Shown piece after piece: positions 8,628-17,342 of a stretch of 64,000 nt of DNA. Source of the stretch: Pedobacter sp014947265 (lineage in GTDB: Bacteria > Bacteroidota > Bacteroidia > Sphingobacteriales > Sphingobacteriaceae); assembly GCF_014947265.1 (NCBI RefSeq), contig NZ_JADCNK010000003.1, positions 124,001 to 188,000 on the forward strand, written 5' to 3'. Position 1 is the first letter of the stretch; each line of letters begins with the position of its first letter. A program made the translations under genes and the position numbers. Below the pieces are notes generated by a model, which saw only the letters and a program-made list of their open reading frames with translations, was not told where the DNA came from and searched no databases.

Positions 8628-9230
8628 ATGGCCGCAGCACAATTTGTAACGGCACTTAACTTTGCTGACGAATTTGAGCTTTTAAGTTTATCGGCTATAA
8701 ACACTCAGTCGCGTAATGCCAAAAAAGGCGGGTTGGTATTTGTACGTAATGGCAAACTGAGAATGCATCCCGAAATTTATGATCATTTAGCACTGATATC
8801 GATATCTTCTATCTGTGCAGGAAGTATTTATTTCCATGGCCGTGATAAAATTGCGGAAGAAATTATAAACCTCCCTTATAGTGATGGCCTTTTAAATGTG
8901 GAGGGTGCAGAAGAGGATTATATGGCTTTTAAACGTTTGTGCAGCCCTGTATCGCGGTTTTTTTTGCTACAGGCTAAGAAAGTGCAATGGTCTGCAATCC
9001 TATCTGCCTTTCGGTTTTTTATGATGGAAGGCATTTGGGATGTGGTTAGTTTTATTGCTCATGCGCTCCACCAGTCTGATGCCGATGTACTTGCCTGTGC
9101 ACAATTATTAGAAAATATGCAAAAAGAAAAATGGTATCCAGGTTTTTATCAGTCGCTTCAGAATTTTAGAGCCTCACGTTATCCTTTAAGTAAAGCTGGT
9201 TTAGCATCGGAACTGCCGGAGAAGTTTTAA
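8628..9230 (+). CDS. Hypothetical soluble protein
   Basis: I place the start at ATG 8628 (200 residues, beginning MAAAQFVTALNFADEFE). The frame is open further upstream to a TTG at 8487, but those 47 residues look like non-coding DNA and overlap a promoter-like sequence. The product is alpha-rich, lacks a signal peptide and has moderately hydrophobic helices. I do not recognise the family. The stop codon lies one base from the stop of the convergent gene at 9232-9573. Confidence 0.6.
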   Translation: MAAAQFVTALNFADEFELLSLSAINTQSRNAKKGGLVFVRNGKLRMHPEIYDHLALISISSICAGSIYFHGRDKIAEEIINLPYSDGLLNVEGAEEDYMAFKRLCSPVSRFFLLQAKKVQWSAILSAFRFFMMEGIWDVVSFIAHALHQSDADVLACAQLLENMQKEKWYPGFYQSLQNFRASRYPLSKAGLASELPEKF

Positions 9231-9231
9231 A

Positions 9232-9573
9232 TTATTTCAGATAATTTTCTAATAAAGCACCTATGTCTTCTCCAAGAGCTCTATTGCCCATGTTATTGAG
9301 TTTTTGTTGAGAAGAATTGTGCTTTTCAATATAGGTAGCCTCTGTTTTATTAAATTTAAGATAACCCTGTTCAAAATAACGTTCTTCAATTTCGGTAGAA
9401 GAATCCATCGATCTGAACCATAATTTAATTAACGATCCTGTAATTTTATCAAAGTATAGCCAGTGGTAAATCGCCTCTGCATCTGCACCATCAGGCAGGC
9501 CAAGACGCTGAATTTCCACGATAGCAGTATCAGAATTTTGGAAAAAGTATAAAATCTTGTATTTAGACGACAT
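9232..9573 (-). CDS. Hypothetical protein
   Basis: A 113-residue acidic, soluble protein with an ATG start. It begins with a beta-strand-like MSSKYKILYFF, a middle containing YHWLYFDKITGSLIKLWFRS, and an amphipathic C-terminal helix. No known motif is visible. It is convergent with the gene at 8628-9230 with essentially no gap. Coding character is supported by normal codon use and an ordinary start. Confidence 0.6.
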   Translation of the reverse strand: MSSKYKILYFFQNSDTAIVEIQRLGLPDGADAEAIYHWLYFDKITGSLIKLWFRSMDSSTEIEERYFEQGYLKFNKTEATYIEKHNSSQQKLNNMGNRALGEDIGALLENYLK

Positions 9574-9846
9574 GCGGCAAAAATAGAACTTAATTTTTTA
9601 TCGCAAAAAAGATTTTGCTGTTTAGATTTAATATTATTGAATTTGTGCTGGTCAGGTTCTGTGACCGATCGTTGGTCAGGATCTATGATCTTGACCTTTG
9701 ACCTCCGGATTTGTAATCCGGTGTATAGGTTCAAGGCATTGCTGCAAGAATTTGAAATCCTGTTTAGCTTAAAGATTCTTCACTGCGTTCAGAATGACAG
9801 ATCAGTAGAGGATTGCAAATCCAGATTAACTCATCCGCCAATTTAT
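9574..9846. repeat. Intergenic small palindromes
   Basis: Several hairpins are visible: GGTCAGGATC-TAT-GATCTTGACC near 9674-9696, CCGGATTTGTAATCCGG near 9705-9721, and a partial CACTGCGTTCAGAATGACA repeat near 9782-9800. No gene is evident. They lie downstream of both the moaC-moaB gene and the 9232-9573 gene. Confidence 0.5.
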
Positions 9847-10755
9847 TTAATGTTTTTCGCCTTTAATCACCTTAAATAAATGCAAAACCTGTGGGAATAG
9901 GGCATCCATACTTTCTTCTACACCACTTTTTGAGCCTGGGAAGGTAAGTACCAATGTTTCTCCTATAAAGCCTGCCACACCACGCGAAAGCATGGCATAA
10001 GGCATGCGCTCCTGTCCGTAACGACGAGCTGTTTCCATGATCCCTTGGATATTCCTATCGATTAAAGGTGCAATGGCTTCCGGAGTTACATCACGTGGCG
10101 AAAGTCCGGTACCTCCGGTAAAAATGATCAGATGATAGCCACTTTTACTTAATTTACTGGCTTTATCGCGGATAATATTGATTTCATCGGGAATGATTTC
10201 ATATTTCTCCGTATTGATATCCCATTGAGTGAGTCTCGAAATAATTGCTTTGCCAGAGCTATCCTGCGCTTTATTTTCGAAAACAGAATCCGAACAAACT
10301 ACAACAGCAGCTTTTAGTTCAGGGAATCTGGCATTTTTAAGGTCAGATTTCCCTCCCGATTTTTTTAATAACCTGATGTTTTCTATTTCAACCCCTTTGT
10401 CAATTGGTTTTAACATATCGTACATGGTTAAAGCCGTAACCGATGCGCCATGCATGGCTTCAACTTCTACACCTGTTTTGTAAATGGTATGTACTTCAAC
10501 ATTAATGATGATAGTTAAACCCACAATTTCGTAAGTAATGGCCGTATATTCAATCGGAAGCGGGTGGCAATCCGGAATTACATCACTCGTTTTCTTTACG
10601 CCGAATAAGCCGGCTGCACGGGCGAATTCAAATACATCGCCTTTGGGGATTTTGCGCTGTTCAATGGCATCAATGGTTTCCTGCTTCGATACTTTTACCG
10701 TAGCGGTCGCAATAGCAATCCTTAAAGTGTTGGACTTTTTTGTGATGTTTACCAT
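9847..10755 (-). CDS. moaCB: MoaC-MoaB fusion, molybdenum cofactor biosynthesis
   Basis: Residues ~1-140 are MoaC, cyclic pyranopterin monophosphate synthase, with CHPLPIEY, a MHGASVTALTMYDM segment and the catalytic lysine region LLKKSGGKSD. Residues ~145-302 are a MoaB/MogA-type molybdopterin adenylyltransferase-like domain with TGGTGLSPRDVTPEA and FPGSKSGVEESM. The protein therefore joins an early step (cPMP formation after MoaA) to a late step (MPT adenylylation). It is the last gene of the moa operon, one base after moaE. Such fusions are known in Bacteroidota. Confidence 0.95.
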   Translation of the reverse strand: MVNITKKSNTLRIAIATATVKVSKQETIDAIEQRKIPKGDVFEFARAAGLFGVKKTSDVIPDCHPLPIEYTAITYEIVGLTIIINVEVHTIYKTGVEVEAMHGASVTALTMYDMLKPIDKGVEIENIRLLKKSGGKSDLKNARFPELKAAVVVCSDSVFENKAQDSSGKAIISRLTQWDINTEKYEIIPDEINIIRDKASKLSKSGYHLIIFTGGTGLSPRDVTPEAIAPLIDRNIQGIMETARRYGQERMPYAMLSRGVAGFIGETLVLTFPGSKSGVEESMDALFPQVLHLFKVIKGEKH

Positions 10756-10756
10756 G

Positions 10757-11200
10757 TTAAATATTTTCTTTCCACTGATGGGTTTCGTCTTCGAATATTT
10801 CTTTTCCCCAGATCGGTAATTCTGCTTTTAACCGGTCTACAACTTCGCTACAGGCGGCCATTGCCGGTTTACGGTGCGCAGACGAGGTAAAAACAAAAAG
10901 GCAGATTTCGCCTGTTTTAACTCTGCCTAAGCTGTGGTAAATATGCATGCAATGGAGTGGGTATTTTTCGAAAATTTCTTCTCTGATCTGATGCATTTTT
11001 TCCAGGACTAGGTCCTCGTATGCGGTATATGCTATCGCGGCAACACATTTGCCATTAATTTCATCTTTTCTCACCTGGCCCATAAAAATACTATGGCCAC
11101 CAATAGCTATTTTGCTGTTGTGCCTGGCAATGCTATCTGCTATAAAAGCGGGTGCTATCGGGCCATTAACAAATATGTTCTTCATTATTTTTTCGCTCAT
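10757..11200 (-). CDS. moaE: Molybdopterin synthase large subunit
   Basis: The 147-residue protein matches MoaE throughout: GGHSIFMGQVRKDE, the central AYTAYEDLVLEKM, YHSLGRVKTGEICLFV and SSAHRKPAMAA. The C-terminal RLKAELPIWGKE contains the lysine that binds precursor and the MoaD tail. It inserts dithiolene sulfur from MoaD thiocarboxylate into precursor Z. It lies one base from both neighbours (moeB upstream, moaCB downstream), so translation is likely coupled. Confidence 0.95.
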   Translation of the reverse strand: MSEKIMKNIFVNGPIAPAFIADSIARHNSKIAIGGHSIFMGQVRKDEINGKCVAAIAYTAYEDLVLEKMHQIREEIFEKYPLHCMHIYHSLGRVKTGEICLFVFTSSAHRKPAMAACSEVVDRLKAELPIWGKEIFEDETHQWKENI

Positions 11201-11201
11201 G

Positions 11202-12308
11202 TCAGGGTTTGAGAAAATGATCTCTCCATTTTACAATACCACCTTTTAAACTGTAAATCTTTTTGGTATGACCATATTTTTCCTGCATGGCCTCTGCTGC
11301 GGCTACACTTCTAATTCCATGCTGGCAGATTAAAATCACATGTTTTTGGTAAAACTCTTTACTCATAAAAGCGCCAAACTCCGACATTGGTACTTGTGTA
11401 AAAATCTGTTTGTCCAATATCGGTACTTCGTGTCTTTCGCGTACATCAATTAAAATTGTCGAGTCTAACTGCTGAAGTTTCACCAGTTCGCTGGCATCAA
11501 TTTCTATATATCCCTGTGGTCCTTCGCTGGTATCCTGATAATCCATATTTAAAAATTCATCAACAGTTTTGGGAAGGATATAATCGCCTCCGTGGCTAAT
11601 GTTGATGGTATATTGTTCTTGTGTAAGTAAGTTGTAACTTAAAATTTTATTGGTTAATGGCTGTCCGATTTTCGCAATCAATTTAATGGTTTCTGCGGCT
11701 GCCATAGTACCCAATATGCCGGGTAATACACCTAAAACCCCATTTTCAGCACAATTGGTTACTTCTCCTTTATCGGGTGGAATAGGGAAAAGATCACGGT
11801 AATTGGTACTGGCTGCTAAATGATCGGGCGTGTTAAATATGGCCAGTTGACCTTCAAAGCCGGAAACTGCCGCAAATATAAGTGGTTTGTTCAATAGCGC
11901 ACAGGCATCATTAATCAGGTATCTGGATTCAAAATTGTCTGTACCATCCAATATGTAATCGTATCTGGATAGAATATCAAGGATATTATTTTTCTGTAAA
12001 CGGATGGGGTGACGGATGATCCCGATCTGAGTATTCATTTCCTGCAGGCGTTTTGCCGCAACCTCTACTTTCAGCTTTCCAATATCAGCCGTAGTGAAAA
12101 GAATCTGTCTATGTAAATTAGATAATGAAATGGTATCATCATCAACAATTCCAATGTGGCCAATGCCGGCAGCAGCCAGGTATTGCAACGCAGGACAGCC
12201 CAAGCCACCTACGCCAATAACAAGGATTTTAGCCCTTAAAAGCTTTTGTTGTGCTTCCTCCCCAAATCCTTTAAGGATAATCTGTCTGTTGTATCGCTCT
12301 GCACTCAT
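11202..12308 (-). CDS. moeB: MoaD adenylyltransferase MoeB with C-terminal rhodanese domain
   Basis: The N-terminal ~250 residues are a ThiF/MoeB/HesA-type E1-like fold with the nucleotide loop IGVGGLGCPALQYLAAAG, the arginine-finger segment NLHRQILF and LDGTDNFESRYLIND. A C-terminal rhodanese domain (about 265-368) carries the active-site loop CQHGIRS. The protein would adenylate the MoaD C-terminal glycine and then transfer persulfide sulfur to it. I see no MoeB-type pair of CxxC zinc motifs. It sits directly after moaD in the operon. Confidence 0.92.
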   Translation of the reverse strand: MSAERYNRQIILKGFGEEAQQKLLRAKILVIGVGGLGCPALQYLAAAGIGHIGIVDDDTISLSNLHRQILFTTADIGKLKVEVAAKRLQEMNTQIGIIRHPIRLQKNNILDILSRYDYILDGTDNFESRYLINDACALLNKPLIFAAVSGFEGQLAIFNTPDHLAASTNYRDLFPIPPDKGEVTNCAENGVLGVLPGILGTMAAAETIKLIAKIGQPLTNKILSYNLLTQEQYTINISHGGDYILPKTVDEFLNMDYQDTSEGPQGYIEIDASELVKLQQLDSTILIDVRERHEVPILDKQIFTQVPMSEFGAFMSKEFYQKHVILICQHGIRSVAAAEAMQEKYGHTKKIYSLKGGIVKWRDHFLKP

Positions 12309-12313
12309 ATTGC

Positions 12314-12547
12314 TTAACCACCAGAAAAAGGCGGCATTATGGCTATTGTAGCCTGGTTTGTAATTTGGGTATTCTGTTGAACAATATTTTTGTTTAGTGC
12401 AAGTTTGTATTTTGTGCCTTTCAAGGCCGGAAATCGATCTTCGAGGTATTGTTTCAAGGTATCGGTATCAGCAATGCCATCAATTTCAATTTTTTGATGA
12501 TTGATGAATTCGGTAATTTGTCCAAAACTGATGATTTCAATTTCCAT
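12314..12547 (-). CDS. moaD: Molybdopterin synthase sulfur carrier subunit
   Basis: A 77-residue ubiquitin-like protein ending in PPFSGG, the Gly-Gly tail that MoeB adenylates and converts to a thiocarboxylate. The body has the beta-grasp pattern of MoaD (LEDRFPALKGTKYKLALN, AIMPPF). It lies between the Moco-binding protein gene and moeB, five bases from the latter. It is the sulfur donor to MoaE. Confidence 0.92.
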   Translation of the reverse strand: MEIEIISFGQITEFINHQKIEIDGIADTDTLKQYLEDRFPALKGTKYKLALNKNIVQQNTQITNQATIAIMPPFSGG

Positions 12548-12551
12548 GCTG

Positions 12552-13049
12552 CTAATTTACCTGTAAGATGCTGATTTTACTTAATCCTTTTACAAATCTT
12601 CTTCCTGTTGCGAAATCACTGGGTGTAATAACGGCTATATCTCCTTTTTTAGCCTTTGCAGGATTAGCTTCATAACCTGTTAAAACCATCAGTTGATTTC
12701 CTGTAGGTGAATTAAAAATTTCGTTCCAGGAGTAGACCACTTTATAGTTATCAGTTGCGGTAAAAACGAGATAATATTCGCTCAATGTTTTTGGTGAAGC
12801 AGCATCTATTTCTACTTTGGCCAAAATATCTTTCAAAAGTACACCTTTAATGTTTTTTATACTACTTTTTCGCTGCATCAAGTGGTTAAAAATCGTCATA
12901 CTATCCAGATTAACGGATTTATAAGTACTTAAATTGTCTAAAGTAACTGTTAATTGAGCTTTAATCTTTCCTTCGATTGTAAATTGCTTGCTCTCTTGTG
13001 CATTTACAGCAAAACTTAAAAATAATAAGCCGATGATCAGGAATTTCAT
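12552..13049 (-). CDS. Short secreted molybdopterin-binding-domain protein
   Basis: I choose ATG 13049, giving 165 residues with a signal peptide MKFLIIGLLFLSFAVNAQ; the frame extends to 13097 but that overlaps tauE. The mature part has the truncated sulfite-oxidase-like fold annotated as oxidoreductase molybdopterin-binding domain in Bacteroidota: TLDNLSTYKSVNLDSM, GVLLKDILAKVEID, DNYKVVYSWNEIF and DIAVITPSDFATGRRFVKGL. The conserved active-site cysteine of sulfite oxidases is absent, so it may bind cofactor or a ligand without being a classical sulfite oxidase. Its position inside the moa operon supports a cofactor link. Confidence 0.7.
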   Translation of the reverse strand: MKFLIIGLLFLSFAVNAQESKQFTIEGKIKAQLTVTLDNLSTYKSVNLDSMTIFNHLMQRKSSIKNIKGVLLKDILAKVEIDAASPKTLSEYYLVFTATDNYKVVYSWNEIFNSPTGNQLMVLTGYEANPAKAKKGDIAVITPSDFATGRRFVKGLSKISILQVN

Positions 13050-13050
13050 A

Positions 13051-13791
13051 TTATGCATGTGTAAAGAGTAATTTATAGGCGGCCAGTGCCAATACACAGG
13101 CCAGCACGTTTTTTAAAACAGTTTGCGGGAATTTTAGCGCACCAAAATAAGCCCCACAAAGGCCACCAACGAAAGCCACGCCAACATAAGTGAGCATGTG
13201 GCTATTAAATTCGAAGCCTTTAATGAGTTGACCACCTAAGCCAGCAACTGAATTAACAAAGATGAATGCTGCGCTAATGGCTGCGGTCTGTTTTTGATCT
13301 GTCCATTTTAAAAGCAATAGGATAGGAGAAAGGATAATCCCTCCGCCGATACCGATCATTCCCGAAAGTAAGCCAATAATACCACCAATGGCAAGCGATA
13401 GTGGAATATTTGATGATTTGAAATCTTTTGAATCGGTATTTTTAAAGAAGAAAAAACGGATGACCGGGATGAGTAAAAGCAGTCCTAAAATCCTTTTATA
13501 AATGGAACTTTCGATCATCATCATACCACCCGCAAAAGAGAGTGGGATAGAAGCAAGTGCAAAAGGCCAAAAGGTTTTCCACTTAAAATGACCTCCACGG
13601 TAAAACTGGATAAATGAAGTGGAAGAAACAAACAGATTTAATAATAATGCTGTTGGCTTCATAATGGCTGGCGAAATGGCAAAAATAGCCATCAGAGCAA
13701 GGTAGCCGCTTGCCCCGCCATGCCCAACCGAAGCATATAAAAAAGCAACAATAAAAAGTAAACAGTAAAAGAGGATGAAGCTTTCTTGCAT
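13051..13791 (-). CDS. TauE/SafE-family membrane transporter
   Basis: The 246-residue protein has seven to eight hydrophobic segments. It shows the family's repeated motif: GHGGASGYLALMAIF in the first half and GMIGIGGGIILSPILLLL in the second. TauE/SafE proteins export small sulfur or organic anions such as sulfite or sulfoacetate; the ion cannot be decided from sequence. Its place between moeA and the Moco-binding protein suggests handling of sulfite or another oxyanion related to a molybdoenzyme, which is inference. Confidence 0.85.
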   Translation of the reverse strand: MQESFILFYCLLFIVAFLYASVGHGGASGYLALMAIFAISPAIMKPTALLLNLFVSSTSFIQFYRGGHFKWKTFWPFALASIPLSFAGGMMMIESSIYKRILGLLLLIPVIRFFFFKNTDSKDFKSSNIPLSLAIGGIIGLLSGMIGIGGGIILSPILLLLKWTDQKQTAAISAAFIFVNSVAGLGGQLIKGFEFNSHMLTYVGVAFVGGLCGAYFGALKFPQTVLKNVLACVLALAAYKLLFTHA

Positions 13792-13794
13792 GGT

Positions 13795-14973
13795 TTAGTT
13801 TGGTAAAATCATTACGGTTAGGATGTCACCTTGTTTAAAATGTTCTTTTGTTTCATCCAGGCAGATCAGGCAATTGGCCTGTGCAAAGGAGCTTAACCGG
13901 TAAGATTCCTGTGCGCGGAGTGGAGTAACTTTTCCATTTTCATATTTGCCTTTCAGGAAATGTGTAAGCTCTGCAGCTTTGGAATACGCATGGGTGAGTT
14001 TTGCCTGGACCTCAATTACACTATTATTTTTATGAGATAATGCTTTAATAGCTGGCAGCACATAATTATAGTAACAACTCAATACAGAGGAAGGGTTACC
14101 TGGAAGCCCGAATATTAATTTTTGATCTTTTGTGCCAAAAAATAAAGGTTTACCCGGTTTCTGTTTCACCTTATGGAAAACCTGTCTGATGCCACAATGT
14201 AAGGCTGCTTCAATTACGAAATCATAATCACCTACACTTACACCTCCCGTTAGCAGGACAACATCACTGTTTTCTACTGCATTTTGTAATACGTTTTTAA
14301 GGATTTCCAGATCATCATCTGCTTCGTAAACAACAATCTGTTCAATGCCTTCATGTTTTAAAGCAGCAGATAGAGAATAGGAATTCGATTCATATACCTG
14401 TCCAAATTCGAGGGCTTTTCCCGGTTGCTGTAATTCTTTCCCCGTTACAATAACCGAAATCTTTGGCATGGGGTAAACACTAACTTCGTTAACACCAATC
14501 CCGGCCAGAAAGCCAATAGCAGCAGGACTAAGCAGATTTCCACGTTCCATCGCCAATGCGCCAGCCGTAATTTCTGAACCTTTATCCCGTACGTTTAAGC
14601 CAATTTTTAAATTGGGATCTTGCAAAGTGATTTTCCCATCTGTACGTGTGATTTTTTCCTGCATCACCACAGTATCGGCACCTTTAGGTAGCGGAGCTCC
14701 TGTAAATATTCTACTGGTTTCGCCGTTTTGGATGGCAATCTTATTTGCCGTTCCAGCCGCCATTTCGCCGATTAAGGCGAGCTCTTGTTCGTGATCTGCA
14801 AACTTGATCGCATAACCATCCATGGATGACTGGCTAAATGCAGGAATATCGTATTTCGCATAAATATCGACTGCAAGAATGTGTCCTGATGCCTTAGCCA
14901 AATCAATTGAAATGGGGTTTAATGCTGTGATGTGTTGAGAAATGAGATCTTTTGCTTCTTTAACGCTGATCAT
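13795..14973 (-). CDS. moeA: Molybdopterin molybdenumtransferase MoeA
   Basis: I choose ATG 14973 (392 residues, MISVKEAKDL) because a GGAGGA sequence lies about ten bases before it. The upstream in-frame TTG at 14991 overlaps moaA. Family hallmarks are PAFSQSSMDGYAIKF, IFTGAPLPKGADTVVMQEK, TGGVSVGDYDFV and FGLPGNPSSVLSCYYNYV. MoeA inserts molybdate into adenylated molybdopterin in the cytoplasm. moaA ends seven bases upstream, so both are in one transcript. Confidence 0.95.
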   Translation of the reverse strand: MISVKEAKDLISQHITALNPISIDLAKASGHILAVDIYAKYDIPAFSQSSMDGYAIKFADHEQELALIGEMAAGTANKIAIQNGETSRIFTGAPLPKGADTVVMQEKITRTDGKITLQDPNLKIGLNVRDKGSEITAGALAMERGNLLSPAAIGFLAGIGVNEVSVYPMPKISVIVTGKELQQPGKALEFGQVYESNSYSLSAALKHEGIEQIVVYEADDDLEILKNVLQNAVENSDVVLLTGGVSVGDYDFVIEAALHCGIRQVFHKVKQKPGKPLFFGTKDQKLIFGLPGNPSSVLSCYYNYVLPAIKALSHKNNSVIEVQAKLTHAYSKAAELTHFLKGKYENGKVTPLRAQESYRLSSFAQANCLICLDETKEHFKQGDILTVMILPN

Positions 14974-14980
14974 GAAAATT

Positions 14981-15961
14981 TTATCCTCCAATGGTAATCA
15001 TACTTCTGTTTTGAATCGTCGTGGCATCAATTTTTTCAAAATCGCTTACCAATTGCCCACCCAACGCTTTCTTTTTGCTCCATATCGCCGATTGAATTAG
15101 TGGAAGCACGTTTTCATTTTTCCGCAATGCGGTAAGCAGATCGGTTTCACTATCCGAAAAAAGGCAGTTTTTGAGTTTGCCATCTGCAGTTAAACGCATG
15201 CGGTTACAGGTATCGCAAAAAGGACTGGTCATGGTGCTGATAATGGCAAAGGAACCTTCGTGACCAGGGATCATAAAACTTTTAGCCGTATCGTGTGGTT
15301 CTCCTTTAACAGGTAATATTGTGAAATCTTTTTCGACCACCGATAGGATTTCATCTAAAGAAAACATCTTATTGCTCGTCCATCTGTTACCACTGAAAGG
15401 CATGAATTCAATAAACCTGATCTGAATGGGATTGTGTATGGTCCAACTGATGAAATCGCAGATCTCATCGTCGTTAAGCCCCTTCATCACCACCATATTT
15501 AATTTCACTTTTATTTTATGCTGCAAAAGCAATTCGATATTACTTCGTACCTGATGGAAAACATCCCTTCGGGTAATCATAAAGAATTTCTCAGGTTGCA
15601 AGGTATCCAGACTGATGTTAATGGTTTTAATACCTGCCTCTTGTAATACAGGCAACATTTCTGCAATGCGGGTACCATTTGTAGTAATAAAGAGCTCAAC
15701 CGGAAGTTTACCCAATGCAGCAATAATTTGTGCTGCATCTTTTCTCACCAAAGGCTCTCCACCGGTAAGCCTGATTTTTTTTACGCCATTGGCCACAAAA
15801 ACTTCTGCAAGCTTAATAATTTCGTCTGTTTGCATAAGCCGGGAGGCAGGAGTAAAGTCGTATTCTTCTTCTGGCATGCAATAAAAGCAGCGAAAGTTGC
15901 AGTTATCGGTAAGCGATATCCGCAGGTAATCGTGTATTCTTCCAAAAGAATCTGCTATCAT
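14981..15961 (-). CDS. moaA: GTP 3',8-cyclase MoaA (radical SAM)
   Basis: The 326-residue protein has the radical-SAM cluster motif CNFRCFYC near residue 20 and the SAM-binding RLTGGEPLVRKD. A second [4Fe-4S] site is CDTCNRMRL with a following LKNC, and the C-terminal Gly-Gly (MITIGG) required in MoaA is present. With MoaC it converts GTP to cyclic pyranopterin monophosphate, the first step of molybdenum cofactor synthesis. It is the first intact gene of the operon. Confidence 0.96.
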   Translation of the reverse strand: MIADSFGRIHDYLRISLTDNCNFRCFYCMPEEEYDFTPASRLMQTDEIIKLAEVFVANGVKKIRLTGGEPLVRKDAAQIIAALGKLPVELFITTNGTRIAEMLPVLQEAGIKTINISLDTLQPEKFFMITRRDVFHQVRSNIELLLQHKIKVKLNMVVMKGLNDDEICDFISWTIHNPIQIRFIEFMPFSGNRWTSNKMFSLDEILSVVEKDFTILPVKGEPHDTAKSFMIPGHEGSFAIISTMTSPFCDTCNRMRLTADGKLKNCLFSDSETDLLTALRKNENVLPLIQSAIWSKKKALGGQLVSDFEKIDATTIQNRSMITIGG

Positions 15962-16088
15962 TGCTGGTAATTAAATTGTTATAATCTGTTTCTGTGTCAA
16001 TTCCTCCGCGTTCGAAAACTACTGTTTCTATATCCTGTGGATACTTTTCCTTTTGATATGCCTTTATGATACCGGTAATTTCTTTCAA
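15903..16088 (-). pseudogene. Possible remnant of a MobA-like nucleotidyltransferase
   Basis: A 61-codon frame with a TTG start overlaps the beginning of moaA by 59 bases. Its first ~42 residues, ending ERGGIDTETDYNNLI, resemble the C-terminal D-I-D-T-x-x-D-Y-x-x-L stretch of MobA/MocA-type nucleotidyltransferases. No in-frame N-terminal part exists: a stop lies two codons upstream of the TTG, and the DNA beyond looks non-coding. If correct, the operon once carried a cofactor nucleotidyltransferase. The match is short, so chance similarity is possible. Confidence 0.35.
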
Positions 16089-16320
16089 TAGGGATTAATG
16101 CAATAGAGGATGCAATTTAATGATAATCTATTTAAAAATGGCCACACGAAAGTGGTAAGATATGCTTTAATGCAGCAGTTCCTATTATTTGTACAGTCAA
16201 ATGTTGCCACTGACTGATAAAGTTATTATCTCTGGGAACGAGATTAAGTATCAGATAATAATATCTGACACCACAAGAATATGGTATCCATAATAATTAC
16301 AGGAAATTTCAATGTTAGGC

Positions 16321-16551
16321 TTAAAAAGGCTCTGAATGAAAGATTTCCAGGTTAATGCAACGTAAACCAATACTGTTAAAGAGTTCGGTAATTTCTTTCG
16401 TCCAATCTCTTGGCGAATCTACCCTGAGGATTTTATCAGAATCCCATAAATCAATGTTCCATTTAATTTCTTTGAACTGGCTGTTCAGCAATGGGCTGAT
16501 TACGTTTAACTCGTTATCCGAGGATACATTTGTTTTGAAAACGGCTATCAT
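16321..16551 (-). CDS. Small hypothetical protein
   Basis: A 76-residue protein with ATG start and the pattern beta-alpha-beta: IAVFKTNV, SPLLNSQFKEIKWNIDLWDSDKILRVDS and ITELFNSIGLRCINLEI. This suggests a ferredoxin-like small domain of the heavy-metal-associated type but without the CxxC metal site. Function unknown. It is separated from the moa operon by ~230 bases of non-coding DNA that includes a TCAGATA-ATAA-TATCTGA hairpin at 16251-16268. Confidence 0.65.
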   Translation of the reverse strand: MIAVFKTNVSSDNELNVISPLLNSQFKEIKWNIDLWDSDKILRVDSPRDWTKEITELFNSIGLRCINLEIFHSEPF

Positions 16552-16750
16552 ATAGAAAATTTTTTAGGTTTGTTGGAACTGTAGACGTACAACTTTAGAA
16601 ATTACTTTAAGTAGGAGTGATTTTTTATTTTTTTTATTTAGCTCAATTAACTAAACAAGCATTTCTAAAAACATTAAATAATTTGTAAGGATCTTTCCCT
16701 TCGTACGACTAACAGTTTAAACATTATATTTATATAAGATATTACCAAAC

Positions 16751-17341
16751 ATGCAAAACGAAACGGACAAAGGCCTTACAGCCAAAAGTCTTCACTCAGA
16801 TCCGATTAGCTGGGTGGAAAAATATGCCGATTATCTCTATGGTTTTGCGATGTCGAGATTAAGAGATGAGGATGTGGCCAAAGATTTGGTTCAGGATACC
16901 TTTTTGGCAGGATTGCAAAGACTAGATGGTTTTGAGGGGAATAGTAAAGAGAAAACCTGGTTAACGGCCATTCTTAAAAACAAGATAGCCGATTTTTATA
17001 GAAAACGTTCTGCTAACAGTTTTAATGTAACGGTCTCGGGAGACGAATTGCAGGGTTTTTTTGATGCGAAATCAGGGCATTGGACAGAAAAAGATTATCC
17101 AAGGGCATTTGGTTTGGATGCAGACAATCCTTTGATGATGAAAGAAATAGGCAGTATATTAAATGAATGTTTAGCTAAACTCCCCGGATTATGGTTTTCA
17201 GTATTCTCGATGAAACATATGGATGATCTGGCTTCAGAACTGATCTGTACCGAACTTAAACTTACCGCGGCTAATTTCTGGGTAATTATGCACCGCACAA
17301 AACTTAACCTGAGGGCCTGCCTTCAAAAAAACTGGAACTGA
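16751..17341 (+). CDS. ECF-type RNA polymerase sigma factor
   Basis: The 196-residue protein has sigma region 2 (YGFAMSRLRDEDVAKDLVQDTFL and KTWLTAILKNKIADFYRKRS) and a C-terminal region 4 helix-turn-helix (ELKLTAANFWVIMHRTKLNLR). The linker is longer than in typical ECF factors and contains GFFDAKSGHWTEKDYP, a stretch characteristic of a Bacteroidota subgroup. It would direct polymerase to stress promoters. The next gene, one base away, encodes its likely anti-sigma factor. Confidence 0.92.
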   Translation: MQNETDKGLTAKSLHSDPISWVEKYADYLYGFAMSRLRDEDVAKDLVQDTFLAGLQRLDGFEGNSKEKTWLTAILKNKIADFYRKRSANSFNVTVSGDELQGFFDAKSGHWTEKDYPRAFGLDADNPLMMKEIGSILNECLAKLPGLWFSVFSMKHMDDLASELICTELKLTAANFWVIMHRTKLNLRACLQKNWN

Positions 17342-17342
17342 T

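Noticed and set aside
13050..13097. Longer start of the Moco-domain protein
   Set aside because: It would overlap tauE by 47 bases and bury the signal peptide that begins at ATG 13049.
15962..16320. Moco riboswitch upstream of moaA
   Set aside because: Only a simple 7-bp hairpin (16251-16268) is visible; I could not find the multi-stem architecture of the known Moco RNA motif.
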